The notes: generated from the letters alone by a model not told the origin. A stretch of 64,000 nucleotides of DNA from Lichina pygmaea (GCA_963422465.1 OY730170.1:2766379-2830378); one strand, 5' to 3'; shown: positions 35,966 to 47,563, numbered from the stretch's first letter. Numbers and translations are program-made.

Positions 35966-37703
35966 ATACCGGTACCATAGTCGATCACGTGACGCTCGTT
36001 ATCACCGAACGCTCGGTATTTATAGATTTTGACCTTTTTTTTATATCGCCATGGAGAGGTCATACGACGACCGAATGAGTGATGCTCTTGCTGAGCTGGA
36101 CCTAGCGGATCGAATCAACTATACGGCAACTGCTGTAAAGCATGATATCAGTCGTCATGCACTTTCTCGTCACCACCAGGGGAAGAGCACCTCCCGAAAA
36201 GAAGTCAACTCCACGATCGTCAAAGCTCTCTCCAATAGCCAGGAAGCAGTTCTGGTAGAGTGTATTAGTGCTCTGAGCCTTAAGGGATGGCTAATGACAC
36301 CTCAGTTTGTCCAAGACTTGGCAGAACGTATTGCCAGAAGACCTCTTGGGAAGTGCTGGACAACACTTTGTGCAACGTCATTTGGACACTATTGAAAGTG
36401 TCTACCTGAAGTCTATAGATAAGAAGCGTAAATGGGCAGAATCTATAGCCCAAATCAAGGCTTTTTACCAGCTGGTATTACTATCCCCAGTATTATTGAT
36501 GAATTCTTGCTAATCTTCATATAGCTAGATGACACTATTGAGAAACACCACATCACAGCGGATAACATCTACAATGTTGACAAGAAAGGCTTCCTTATTG
36601 GCCAGGGGTATGCCACATGACAAATTGTCAACAAGGAGGCACGGAAAGCTGGCAGGATTCTAGGTGTTAATTAAGATGGGAGTTGAGAGTTTGTGACTCT
36701 AGTTGCATGTGTTCGAGCAACTGGATCATATATCCCTCCAACTCTTATCTACCAAGGTCAATCTCATGACCTTCTTGATACCTGGGTGCAAGATCTGAAC
36801 AATACTGAGGCATATTTTGCTGGCTCTGAGAAAGGGTGGACTAATAATGATCTAGGTCTGCAATGGTTGGAGAAAGTCTTCAACAAGTCTACCAGAACTC
36901 AGACAGGACAAAGCTGTCGTTGTCTTCTTATTGTTGATGGCTATTCTAGCTATGTTAATCTTCCTTTCCTTGAATACACTGATGCAAATAGTATTATTAT
37001 TCTTGTACTACCTCCTCATACTACCCATCAATTACAGCCTCTTGATGTTGGTCTTTTCTCTCCCCTAGCACAACATTATTCCCAACAGCTTGATGTTGTG
37101 ATGCGTAACAGCCTAGGCATTACATCTATCACAAAACACATCTTCTGGCCTATCTTCTACTCTGCGTGGCAAAAAAGCTTTACAACTGAGAATATTCAGT
37201 CAGCTTTTAAGGCTACTGGTATCTTTCCCCTGAATGCTTCTCAAGTACTTGATGTTCTTAATCCACCTTCTCATACACCTCAGAAACCTGCCCCTATCTA
37301 TGCTAAGACTCCTGTTATATTCAAATCTTTCCGTTATGCAATTCAAGCGCAGAAGAAAGCTACTTCCTCAGAAGGGCTTGAGCAGATCAGTGATGGCTTT
37401 GCAAAAGTTATCACAGAGCGAGATCTCTACAAAGCTACAGTGGAATAGCTAACACAGGCTCTACTAATGGAGAAGAAGAAACAGCAAGGAAAGCAGCTTA
37501 ATCTGCTTGGAGAGGAGGATAATAAGCCTCAGATCTTCACTCCAACGAAAATCCAAGCTGCACTTGCAAGAAATGCTGAAAAGGAGTAGGAGGAGAAGCA
37601 GAAGAAGGAGGAGAAGGATAGGAAGAAGGGGGAGCGTACGCAAAAGCAATTGGAGAAGGAAGAGCAACAGACTGACTGAGAAATTGCTTGTCAAGTGGCA
37701 AGA
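35966..37703 (+). mobile_element. pogo/Fot-like DNA transposon, decayed and interrupted
   Basis: Starts near 35966 with a terminal sequence (ATACCGGTACC... then CGATCACGTGACG) resembling the ends of the element at 44222. A transposase follows: the N-terminal HTH part from 36051 (MERSYDDRMSDALAELDLAD), a CENP-B-like HTH part (LKGWLMTPQFVQDLAERIAR), then the DDE domain with NVDKKGF (Asp 1), LLIVDGYSSY (Asp 2) and LQPLDVGLFSPLAQ (Asp 3). The C-terminus is Lys/Glu-rich. A frameshift lies near 36360, with stops in frame near 36515, 36620 and 36675 and another near 37446, so it is inactive; the Glu after the first Asp is Lys. The 3' end is cut by the adjoining gypsy element and its right inverted repeat was not found beyond it. 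Confidence 0.8.
36051..37690 (+). pseudogene. pogo/Fot transposase remnant
   Basis: The reading frame is split: 36051-36395 (frame 1), a shifted continuation to about 36510, a short piece at 36526-36620, then 36667-37446 for most of the DDE domain and 37450-37680 for a Glu/Lys-rich tail. The family moves by cut and paste at TA sites. A transposase of this type normally has a single frame of about 500-560 codons. All three catalytic Asp are visible but the protein cannot be made intact. Confidence 0.8.
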
Positions 37704-38093
37704 TGTTAAAGGCCAGTCCACGTTCACACAGATTGTGGGTGGTCCTGTCTTCGACCGAGGAGGGCAGGGACTCAATAGATGAATAGCAAGTGGGGTAACT
37801 CTCTTGCTATTGTCGCTCGTAATGTGCGTTCAGCCTGGAGAGCTATTCTCTCTGGCTGTCTGGGTTCTTATATACAGGAGCCTGAGGGGGGGGGTCCTCC
37901 CGAGGGGTATCAGCTTTCTGCGTGGACGAGCTGGACGAGCTGGTTACACATCGTCCGCCTCGTCCACCGTGGACGAGCTGGACGAGCTGGTCACACGTCG
38001 TCCACCTCGTCCACCGGGTCGGGTGAACGTTGTTCCGTGTACCTCTGTACACTCGCTTCGGTCGGCTCAGCCGTTCCGGCCTGGGCCTTAACA
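37704..38093 (-). repeat. 3' LTR (390 bp) of the gypsy fossil
   Basis: Begins and ends TGTTAA..TTAACA. It shares about the first 140 bp (plus-strand left part) and the last about 25 bp with the other LTR. The middle holds two 47-bp tandem units (37922-38015), each able to fold as a GTGGACGAG/CTCGTCCAC hairpin. Confidence 0.88.
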
Positions 38094-38202
38094 CCATCCC
38101 CTCCCTCCAAAGGTTCTGTCCCCAGATCCTCTCGCTTCTCTTACCATAACCCGGACATCTCGTGTTAATCATCGTGGAGTCCTTGGTTCTCGAGTTGGCA
38201 AG

Positions 38203-38676
38203 ATGGGCAAGATATCCAAAGTTTCATGCAGCGCATGTCGTCGTGACCGTGCCAAGTGTGTCGTCAGTTCAGAGTCCACATTTTGCGGTCGGTGCCTTGA
38301 GAAGGGTCGCTGTTGCAATCTCCATCTCGCGGAGTCAGAGTGGGAGAAGATGGAGCTTGAGCGCACTCAGCTCGAGGCTCAACTGAAGGAGATCGAGGAG
38401 CAGGAGTCTGTTCTCCTTCCTCGCAAACTTCGTCTCCGTCGTCAGTTGGGTGTGTTGTCCAAGAAGGAGGGTGAGGCCATCAAGCGTGAGCTTGCTGCGA
38501 TCGAGGATCAGGAGGATCTCGAGCAGGAGGCTACGCGTGTGGAGTCCCCGCCACCTTTGGAGGACTTCTTCTCTTCGGAGGCTTTGGCTTCTCTCGAGCC
38601 TTTGTCTCCATCAGTCCTGGCTTCTGCGGGTTTTGTCAGTGGAAACTCCGCAGTTTCTCGTTCGTCGCAGGGCTGA
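38203..38676 (+). CDS. antisense Zn2Cys6-like/coiled-coil protein inside the gypsy fossil
   Basis: Open frame of 157 aa on the strand opposite gag-pol, placed between the chromodomain end and the 3' LTR and overlapping the end of pol tail to tail by about 40 bp. Its N-terminus has a CX2CX6CX8CX2CX6C pattern (CSACRRDRAKC, then CGRCLEKGRCC), the spacing of GAL4-type binuclear zinc clusters. A long charged coiled coil (EKMELERTQLEAQLKEIEEQ) and a short acidic tail follow. Similar Cys-rich antisense frames occur in other fungal Ty3/gypsy elements as far as I recall. It could be a real accessory gene, for example a regulator of the element, or a host-derived capture. No function is shown. Confidence 0.55.
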   Translation: MGKISKVSCSACRRDRAKCVVSSESTFCGRCLEKGRCCNLHLAESEWEKMELERTQLEAQLKEIEEQESVLLPRKLRLRRQLGVLSKKEGEAIKRELAAIEDQEDLEQEATRVESPPPLEDFFSSEALASLEPLSPSVLASAGFVSGNSAVSRSSQG

Positions 38677-41600
38677 AGTTCTCGGTGGGTTCCCACGAGT
38701 TCTCTTCGTTGTCATACCCTAACCACTTGACCAGGTATTCGATTTTCCGTCCGCTTCTCCGGCTGTCTAGGATCCTTTCAACGTCGTACTCTTCTTCGTC
38801 GTCCTCGAAGTGCCATTCTGTTTCGATTGCTGCGTCGCTGGGTGCTGGCTCAAGCAGTGAGACATGGAATACTCGGTGTATTCGTGCCTTTTTTGGCAGT
38901 CTCAGTCGGTAGTTGACTTCTCCAGTGCGCTTCTCAATTTCAAACGGTCCGATTCGTACATGATCCAGCTTTTTGCTCGGTCGCTTCGAGCGCAGGTTTT
39001 TTGTTGACAAATAGACCTTATCCCCCCTCTCCAGGGTTGGTCCCTTCAACCTTTTGCTGTTTAGGCGGTGGCTTGTTGTCTTTTGTGCGGATTCAATTGC
39101 AGTCTTCATTTCCTCATGCATAGCAGTGAGTTTTTCGACGTTCGTTGAAGTGCCACTTCCAGCCGCCATCACTTCCCAGCGGGGGTTTCTGCCGTAGTTT
39201 GCAAAGAACGGTGTCATGCCCGTCATGCTGTGTTGCTGATTGTTGTACGCAAACTGAGCCATTGGTAGCAGTTCTACCCAATCGTCCTGTCGGTGGTTGA
39301 CGTAGTGGCGTAGGTACTGTTCCATCGTCTGGTTTGTTCTCTCAGTTTGTCCATCTGTTTGTGGATGGTAGGCAGTAGACATCCTTGTGTCTATCCCTAG
39401 CTGTCTTGTCCACGTGTTCCAGAATTTCGAGGTGAAGAGTTTGTCTCGATCCGAGATAATCTTCGTGGGTAGCCCTCGCTGGCTAACCAATTCTTTGAGC
39501 AGGACATTGGCGAGTTCGCTCGCTGTTCCTGTCTCTCGCCACAGGATCAGGTGAGCGTATTTGGTGAGTTTGTCGACAACCACCAAGATACTGTCATATT
39601 TCACCTTTGTTACCGGGTCCTCTGACCTCGGCAGCTTCACCACAAAATCCATTGTGATGGTATCCCAAGCCGCTTCTGGGAGGTCCATTTGTTGACTCTC
39701 TCCATAGGGTTTGTGGCGTGACGGTTTGTTTTTCGCACACTCTTCGCAGTTGCGAATAAATTCCGTCACTTTCCGCTTCATTCCGTTGAAGTGGTAACAT
39801 CTCCGGATCTTTTCCAGGGTCTTGTCTCGCCCAGGATGTCCGTGTAGAGGTCCATCGTGATGTTGTCGAATCACGTCCTCTTGTGCGCTCTCTGGCACTT
39901 CTTCCTTGTTCGTGGCCGCAACGTTGTGGCCTAGGGTCAGGAGTGCACCCATTTCTTCAGTTCTCGCTAACTGAGGTTGAGCATAGACCAGAGTTTGTCC
40001 TTTTGTCACTAGGATTGGGCGCTCTTCTGTCGTGTCGTCTGTCGTCATATCAGGCCGCCTGCTAAGCGCGTCCGCTCGTGCGTTTTCTGATCCCTTTCGA
40101 TAGAAGATCTGGAAGTCGTATGAAGCTAAAAGCTCTGCCCATCGGACTTGTCGTCTGTTTAGCTTCTTCGTCGTCGTGAAGTAAGCCAAATTCTTGTGGT
40201 CTGAGTACACGTCCACTGTGTACTTTGCTCCTTCCAGGTAAGGTCTCCACTCCTGGAATGCGTCGACAATCGCTAACAACTCCTTGTCGTGAACATCATA
40301 CCTGAGTTCTGGGCCAGAGAACTTTCTCAATCAGTATGCGACAGGGTGTAGGCGGTTTTCGGCGTCTGGTTGACACAAGCAAGATCCAAGTGCTTGGTCC
40401 GAGGCATCTGTCTCCATGATGATCCGCCGTCCGGGATCAAATGATGCCAGTATGGGTGCGGAGGTGAACTTCTCTTTCAGCTCCTGGAACACTCTTTCTT
40501 GGCTGTTCCCCCATGTGAAGGTTTCTTCCTTCTTTGTTAGTTCAGTCAAGGGTGCTGCTGTCCTCGAGTACTCCTTGATGAATCGTCGGTAGAAGTTCGC
40601 AAATCCCAGGAAGGATTGGACTTCTTTGAGGTTTTTGGGTGTTGGCCAGTCTCGTACTGCCGTGATCTTTGTATCGTCCATACAGATTCCTTCCGTTGTC
40701 AGGATCGATCCCAAATATTCCACTTCTTTCACGTGGAAGACGCTCTTATCAAGGCGTAACCTCATTCCTGCTTCTTGGAGCGCATGTAGGATCTTCTTGA
40801 CATGCTGTCTGTGCTCCTCCAGGGTTCCATTGGTGTAAACCAAGACATCGTCGATATAAGCGGTAACAAATATATCCAGGTATTGTCGGAGGATGGTGTT
40901 AATGAGTGATTGGAATGTCGCCGGTGCATTCGTAAGGCCGAATGGCATAACGGTATACTTGTAATGCCCGTACCTCGTACGAAAGGCTGTCTTCCATTCT
41001 TCGCCATCTTTCATCCTAACCAGGTTGAAAGCGCCTCGGATGTCGAACTTGGTAAACCACTTGGCTCCTTGGATTCAGTCCTGGATTTCCGATATTAACG
41101 GTAGCGGGTAGCGATTCTTAATCGTGATCGCATTAAGCTGCCGGTAGTCGACACACAGTCGTAATTTGCTGTCCTTCTTTGGCACAAACAATATCGGGTA
41201 TCCGGCCGGTGATGTTGAAGGTCTTATGAACCCTTTCGCTAGGTTCTCGTCCAGGTAATCTCTTAAGGCCTCAAGCTCCTTTGCTGATAGAGCGTAAATA
41301 GGGCCATGTGTGGGTTTCTTTCTGTCTTCCAGCGGAATTTCGTGATCCCACTCTTGGTGTTCTGGTAGCGTCGCGACCGCTTCCTCACCAAACATCTCCT
41401 GGTAGTCTTTATACTCACTTGGCAGCTGCGGTGCCTGAGTCTCGCCCACGGCGTCATGCGTGGTGCAAAGTTGATGGTTTCGGGGCTTCATCCAAGCCAC
41501 ATAGGCTTGCCCTCGCCGGTGGTGCTTCTTCCACCCTGCATATGAGATCTCTTTGATTCTCACTTTCTCTGGCTCTGCTCGAGTTGCCAGACTCCTCTTC

Positions 41601-43625
41601 GGAAAGACTAGGTGCCTTCTTTTCCAGTCGATCCTTGGGTTTTGACTTTCCAACCACGGAAGACCCAATATAACTTCATGTGGTATCTGGACCAAGTCGA
41701 ATTCTTCTGATCCGATTGTCGTACCGTCGACACACAGTCGTAGGTTCTTGGTCTCCTTCGTCACTCGTCCTTGGTTGTTGGAGAGTGGTGTCCCGTCCAC
41801 TACTGTTAGTTGGTATGGATTCCTCTTTTCCTGAGTCGGGATCTTGTGCTTCCTGGCGAAACTTTCTGACATGAAGTTGCCAGTAGCTCCAGAGTCGATC
41901 ATGGCGTTTGTCAGATGCCTGTTGACTCTCATCCTGATGTGAAAATGCGGACTGCAGGCTGTCACGTCGAGGCTCTGCTCGACTCCTTCTCTCCGGAGTG
42001 TTGTCTTGCCTGCTCTTCCGACTCCGGATTTGAAGAGCACTGCTAGTTTTTTGAACAACCAAGGCCCTGAGCCTGGTGTTCTGCCACGTGTCTTTCGCAT
42101 TTTTCGGTGAAGCATAGCTCCCATGCGTCTTCTCCGCAATCATCGTGTTCTTTCCCTTGCTGGCTTAGCTGGTGCTTGATGCTCCAGGCTTTCTTGTGGT
42201 ATTCTGGGCCAGGGAAGTAGTGCCTTCTCCTTTTCTCTAGGAGATGTTCCTTGCAGTGGTGGTCCTCGCATCCTTTCCAATAAGGACGTCCGCAGGCTGG
42301 TGTCGTAGCCTGGTGAAGGTCCACTTGCGTTGCGATGTCTCGGGGCTGTGAGATGCTGATGGTGTCATCTACCCATCGCGTCACTCTTGCTTCGCCGTCC
42401 TCCGACAAGGTCGCATCCTGTCGTCGGAGTAGTGGTGTCTCGGGAACTGGTGGCATGCCGGTTATGTCAATCTCGTAGTCTGTTGTGTCGAATTCGGAGA
42501 TCAGGTCATCCTCCCAATGAACCTTATCAATCTGGTCTTGGATTGCGTGCAGGTCCTCCAGTGACCTCTGCAGATCATTCTCCAGTCTTTCGATGTGCTG
42601 TCTGAGATTGTCCTCCTGTCCGAGGAGTGTTGCTTCTGACTGGTTCATGGGTAGTGTGCCTCTGGGAGCCCTCGGTGGCTCCTGAATACCCTTGCCTTTC
42701 CAGGCACCGGTGGCATTCAACTGCTTACCCTTGCCTTCTTTCTTCTTCTTGCTTTGGCAGTTGGCTGCGAGGTGTCCTACCTTCTGGCAATTGTAACACT
42801 TCCGTGTTTCTTTCTTCTTTGTTGCCTGTGGTGTTGTTACATCGATCTCCATGGGTGTCAAGCTGTACTTGTCTTGTGCTGGCGCTGTCTTTTTGCCCCA
42901 TGGCCTTGCATGCTTGCCTCGCTTCTCGAGTTCTTGTTCGAATTGTCGGTCGTCGATGCGTACCGCTGTGTCGATCATATCCTCGAGGTCGGTGGGTCAG
43001 TCTCCTCGTGCGATGTCATCCTTGACTTGTTCCTTGAGAGCTTGGTAGAATAGTGCCGTCAAGGCACTGTCTCCCCATTGCGTTCTCACTGACAACTGTT
43101 GGAACTTCGCCGCAAAGTCTGATGCTGACCCTGTCTGCCGTAGTGCTTGGAGCTTTCGTTCCGCATCTCGTTCTTCATCAATGACCCCGAAGGTCTTCTT
43201 CATCTGGGTCTTGAAGGTAGAGAATCTCCCAATGATCTGCCGTGTCATGGTCTCCATGCTAGAGGGATCTTCCTTGTTGTCGAGGAAGTCTCGTAGGTAG
43301 ACATTAAACCAGGCAAATGTCGGTCTGTCCAGGTAGGAAGCTGCGAACAGCACCTTCTCCTGTTCCGTAGGGAATTGTGCGGTGTTGAATCCGTAGTAAA
43401 GCTCAAGCTGAGAGAAGAATAATTCCAATCCCCCTCGTGATCTATCGTACCTCTTCGGCGTACCTACCTTCAACAGCTTTGGAGGTAAGGTGAGGGTGGT
43501 AGGGACAGGTGGTTCCTGGGCTTGCGCCTGAGGCGCAGCCCGAGCTTGGCCTGCCTGCGAAGGGGTAGGGCTGCGTGGATCTGCCATCGTATTGAGCTGG
43601 TGTCCTATGTGTTAGAGGCTGAAAC

Positions 43626-44064
43626 TGTTAAAGGCCAGTCCACGTTCACACAGAATGTGGGTGGTCCTGTCTTCGACCGAGGAGGGCAGGGACTCAATAG
43701 ATGAATAGCAAGTGGGGTAACTCTCTTGCTATTGTCGCTTGTAATGTGTGTTCAGCCTGGAGAGCTAATCCCTCCGGGCTCTTTGGGGGTCTTTATACAG
43801 ATGCCCCAAGGGGGGGGGTCTCCTCGAGGGGTATCATCCTTTTGCGTGGACGAGCTCCTCGCTTAGCTCCTGCTCGTCCACCAGACGAGCTCCTCGCTTA
43901 GCTCCTGCTCGTCCACCGGACGAGCTCCTCGCTTAGCTCCTGCTCGTCCACCGGACGAGCTCCTCGCTTAGCTCTTGCTCGTCCACCGGATCGGTCGGAT
44001 GTTGTTCCGCATGACTAACACCTCTCCCTCGCTTACCTGGGCCGTTCCGGCCTAGGCCTTAACA
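43626..44064 (-). repeat. 5' LTR (439 bp) of the gypsy fossil
   Basis: Same ends as the other LTR and near-identical in the segment adjoining gag. The middle instead holds four 35-bp tandem units (43850-43989), each with an ACGAGC..GCTCGT inverted pair. The size difference from the 3' LTR is due mainly to this array. Confidence 0.88.
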
Positions 44065-44221
44065 GCAGGGAAGAGCCGTTATCAATTTCTTTAGGGAAAA
44101 AGCACTCGCTATATACACGAATTCAACCCCTGCTCAGTTCCCTATTCAGCCTCTATTCTGCAGCCCGCCGTGTCCTTCCCGAGATTGGACCTCGGCAGTG
44201 TTGAAATCCCAACACTACCTT
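44065..44221. other. short stretch between two elements
   Basis: About 157 bp of unassigned DNA between the gypsy LTR and the long-TIR element. It contains TGTTGAAATCCCAACA, a near-palindrome (44200-44215), which may be the edge of another element. Confidence 0.4.
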
Positions 44222-44420
44222 ATACCGTGCCCGATCACATGACGGTCGATATCAGATAGCGAGCATTCAAGGGGCCCCCTTGATGAAATTTTGTATAAGT
44301 CCACTATCCTTGGTTGGAATCATCTCAAATTTTTATATTGGGTAGAGAATCATATAGAGAAGAGATATCGAGCAATAGAGCTCTAGTATACAAAGCGTGA
44401 CTGTTTTCTCAGAACTCAAC
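44222..44420 (+). repeat. left terminal inverted repeat
   Basis: Pairs with 44952-45150. The differences are few and mostly transitions. Confidence 0.85.
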
Positions 44421-44951
44421 TTTATTACTTAGTCCTTGCGACCTCCTTGTCTTCCCACCGGTCATCTTCATCATTGACATCAGCAGAAGACCCCAGGAAG
44501 TAAAGCTAGTGGAGTGTGTTGGTGCCCTTAGCATCCAGGAATACTCTATGACTCCCCAGACTGTCTAGGATCTTGCAGAGCGTATTGTTGGGAAGTCTTG
44601 TTTCAAGTGCAGAACACAGCACCTTGTAGAAGCAGGCAGAGAAGGAGGAAAAAGATCAGAAGGCTGTAACAACTGCAAGAAAGACTCATTCACCAGTCAA
44701 AACAGTCTTCTTCTGATGTTGATGATGTAGATAACAGGTGGGAAGATTAGGAGGCCCCATGTCGCGCGCTGCCGTACGGAGTAGGCTAGAGCGGAACTGA
44801 GCCAAAAGACTACTATGTCTGGGCTTAGTGCCCGACATCTCCGTACTAGCGATAGATAAGTGCGGCTGCACCCGCCTGCCTAGTCAGGATCTAACTGACT
44901 AAGCGCCCGGTCGGGCAACTAGCTCCTGACACCCCAGAACTAATTAACATG

Positions 44952-45150
44952 GTTGAGTCCTGAGAAAGCAATCACGCTTTGTATACTAGAGCTCTATTGC
45001 TCGATATCTCTTCTCTATATGATTCTCCACCCAATATAAAAATTTGAGATGATTCCAACCAAGGATAGTGGACTTATACAAAATTTCATCAAGGGGGCCC
45101 CTTAACTGCTCGTTATCTGATATCGACCGTCATGTGATCGGGTACGGTAT
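44952..45150 (-). repeat. right terminal inverted repeat
   Basis: Reverse complement of the left arm; ends CGGTAT followed by host-like DNA. Confidence 0.85.
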
Positions 45151-45659
45151 GCAGTTGGAGAAAGAACAACAGCACGTGACAGCGTGAATCACTTAACTAT
45201 CCAGCCCCAACAGGATTATGGCAAGTGAGATAAGTGGTGAATGTCGGTGCGCTTCATGATTGTTTCCGACCTACCTCTATCGCCATGGCTTCCGTGGGCG
45301 CGAGCAATCCTGCACAGTTGTCCTGGCTGTTGCAGAGCCCATAGTACCTTTGCCCTGGTTGAAAGTGTCCGAGACTGCAGGATTATCATGTTCACAGGTG
45401 TATCTTTCGTTCCTGAAGCGCTGCAATTTCGACTTGCGAGACAGCTGTGGCAAAGGACTGAATAGATCAGCAGCTTCTATGAAGCTGAAACTGTGTGTAG
45501 CAGCCACAACACAGATGTGATATGTAATATACCTGATATACATCCATTGTCGGCGATATGCTGCCCTCTGACTCCGTAAACGCCCTCTGTGAATCCTGAA
45601 ATTCTTGTAGCAAATAGTTCATGGGCACAAAAAAAAAACATTGAAACCTCTAAGGACCG
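45151..45659. other. no gene seen
   Basis: About 0.5 kb between the transposon island and the 3' end of atg15. Short open frames at 45241-45520 have no recognisable domain. An A10 run at 45629-45638 lies just beyond the lipase stop codon. Confidence 0.5.
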
Positions 45660-47563
45660 CTACAATTCATAGGTGACAGTGCTAGCATGGCGCTCCGAAT
45701 CAGTGCCCGGCCCTGGCGTGGCTGAAGCATCATTAGTCCACGGGCTTGTCGCCGCAAGGGTCAGCGTCTTGGTGGCCGAGATCCTACAGGGACCCCAGCC
45801 CCACCAGCCGTGACTGAGACAGGTCGTCGTCAACCGAAGCGGATGTCGGCTGCTTTCTTGAGGATCCGGTGGCGGGGGTGTGGTGACGATGGTCGAGACC
45901 GGAACAGTCTCCCTGCTCGTGATGGTCGAAGTGATGGTCGCCGTGCTCCGCTCCCTACAGCCAAACCAACCAGGCGTAAGGCAGGTCGTACTCGTAGACG
46001 TCGTCGTGAGGGTCGTAAGAACCGGGGCAGAAACGGTCGTGGTGAGAGTTCCGGTGGTCGTCTCGTCGAGACAGCCCCACCAACCAGGCGTCTTACAGGT
46101 GCTGGTCCGCCTTCGTGAGGTTGATGTTGTCGTGGTGGCCCTCGACGTGGTAGCGTCTGAGCCGTTGCTCTTGAAGAATTTCCAGTTGAAGCAGTCGACA
46201 CATTCCGTATTGGGAGCACAACGTGGCACGGTGTCGTAAGCGCTGAGGACATCGTTGATCACGGTATGTACACGGTGGTAAGTGACACTGACCCCCCAGC
46301 CTTTATCCCGTACCGTATCGTAGATGCATTCCAGACCGGTGTGACACTGCGTCTCCATAGCATAACCAGCCAAAGCACAAAGAGACGTCACACCGTGACA
46401 GAGACCCATGTAGACCGGATCGGCTGTATGTCCAATGTGGTACGCACCCGTCAGGCTTCGGGACTGCGGTGCTCCGGGATATGAGCCGGGCGGAGCAGGG
46501 AGGCCGAGGCGTGATGCGGCCAGTGCATCTGGTGGAGCCTCAATGGTCACGGTTGGTAAGCCGTAGGTCAAGCCCAGAAGAGCAGCGACAGAGCCGCCCA
46601 ATGAGTGACCCGTCAACCAAACGTTGGATTCCGGATACAGTTCCGTCACATTCGAATATAAATTCAGCACGGCCCGGTAATACCGATTTTCCTCTCGCAG
46701 CGCTGCTCCCAGACACGTCTGGTTGCAGGTGTATGTTGTCGAGGCGCAGGAGCACACCTGCCTCCACAGGAAATTGCCTTGCTGCCCACAGCAGCAGCTG
46801 AAGAAGAGATTGTCGTTGACCTTGTCGTTGGTCTCCGATCCAGAGCTGTCGAAGACGGCTGAAGTAGTCCCCTTGATGGCGATGACGATAGTGGCATTGC
46901 CTTCGTCCGCGAATATGTGGCCCCGCAGTCCGTCCGATTCCCATCCGAAGCTGACCGAGTAATCAAAGCTGCCGTTGACATCCTTCCAGCTGCCCGTATG
47001 AGGCGGAAAGTCATATGCATCGGCGGCCATACGTGCGAGAGACAGCACGGTATCCTTGTCTGTCACATTGGGCCCCGGAAGCTCATCGACCGCCCAAGCC
47101 GAGGAACCCAAGGCCACAACTTCGCCGGTCATCCGTGCTGTCCGTACCAGGGATTCGACCACGGCCGGTCTTCTATCTCGGAGCCTCTCGATGAGCACCG
47201 GGGAAGATCTCCCCGACAGCGGACCCGAGTGTTCTGATGCTGCGTCCTCGCTTCGCAGCCATGACTCCGCGTCTCCAGTGACATCCAGCCGTTTATGCAG
47301 GCCAGGGTATTTGTATGCTCCATGATGGAAGACATGTCTCAAGGTCTGCCAAAGCCTTGAAGTAAGCAATCTACTAGATCTCTGATCCTTGAGCGACTTA
47401 CAAATTCGTGCTCGTGTGCACTTGGGGCAGACGGTAGACCAAAAAGTGGTCCCGGATTGTCATCGGACGGCGGCTTTCCGACGTCGAGCCATGTTACCTG
47501 GCGGTTCGCGGCAGCAGACGCGCCAACATAAGCAAGAACGTAGAGAAGCGCTTGCCACAGCAT
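45660..47563 (-). CDS. atg15: ATG15, vacuolar (autophagic body) phospholipase
   Basis: Two exons, 47563-47402 and 47345-45660, with a 56-nt intron (GTAAGT..GGCAG) that joins HEHEF to TLRHVFHHGAYKYPGLH; 615 aa. ATG15 is delivered through multivesicular bodies to the vacuole and breaks down autophagic-body and vesicle membranes. The ATG at 47563 gives an N-terminal signal anchor (MLWQALLYVLAYVGASAA); the codon before it is GTG. The lipase core has IVIAIKGTTS and the catalytic-serine motif WLTGHSLGGSVAALLG (about residue 304), then IEAPPDALAASRLGLP and the HIGHTADPVYMG region. A Cys-rich insert (FFSCCCGQQGNF, CNQTC) is typical. The C-terminal third is Thr/Ser-rich with three CxTPGWWGC-like copies. 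It shares a divergent 0.8-kb upstream region with the VPS9-domain gene. Confidence 0.93.

Larger units (their letters stand above)
37704..44064 (-). mobile_element. Ty3/gypsy chromovirus fossil with two LTRs
   Basis: About 6.4 kb between a 390-bp and a 439-bp LTR, both bounded by TGTTAA..TTAACA, transcribed on the minus strand. In order: gag from 43587 (MADPRSPTPSQAGQAR) with a CCHC zinc knuckle (CYNCQKVGHLAANC, about 42800); protease ([12 protein letters not shown], about 41900); reverse transcriptase ([30 protein letters not shown]) and RNase H (about 40300-41200); integrase with HHCC finger and core (about 38900-39950); and a C-terminal chromodomain (ILDSRRSGRKIEYLVKWLGY, about 38650-38800). 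A purine tract lies at about 38094-38112, before the 3' LTR. It is broken, with about four interruptions across gag-pol, and looks fairly young by domain conservation. No convincing target-site duplication is seen. Confidence 0.92.
44222..45150. mobile_element. internally deleted pogo-like element with about 199-bp terminal inverted repeats
   Basis: Left arm 44222-44420 and right arm 44952-45150 are near-perfect inverted repeats, starting ATACCGTGCCCGATCACATG and its mate. TA dinucleotides sit at both edges, as for Tc1/pogo insertion. The 530-bp middle keeps a scrap of pogo-type transposase on the plus strand around 44505-44600 (VECVGALSI, MTPQTV, DLAERIVGK), broken by a stop. The tips resemble the start of the pogo element at 35966, so this is likely a deletion derivative of a related transposon, mobilised in trans, with unusually long arms. 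Confidence 0.75.
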
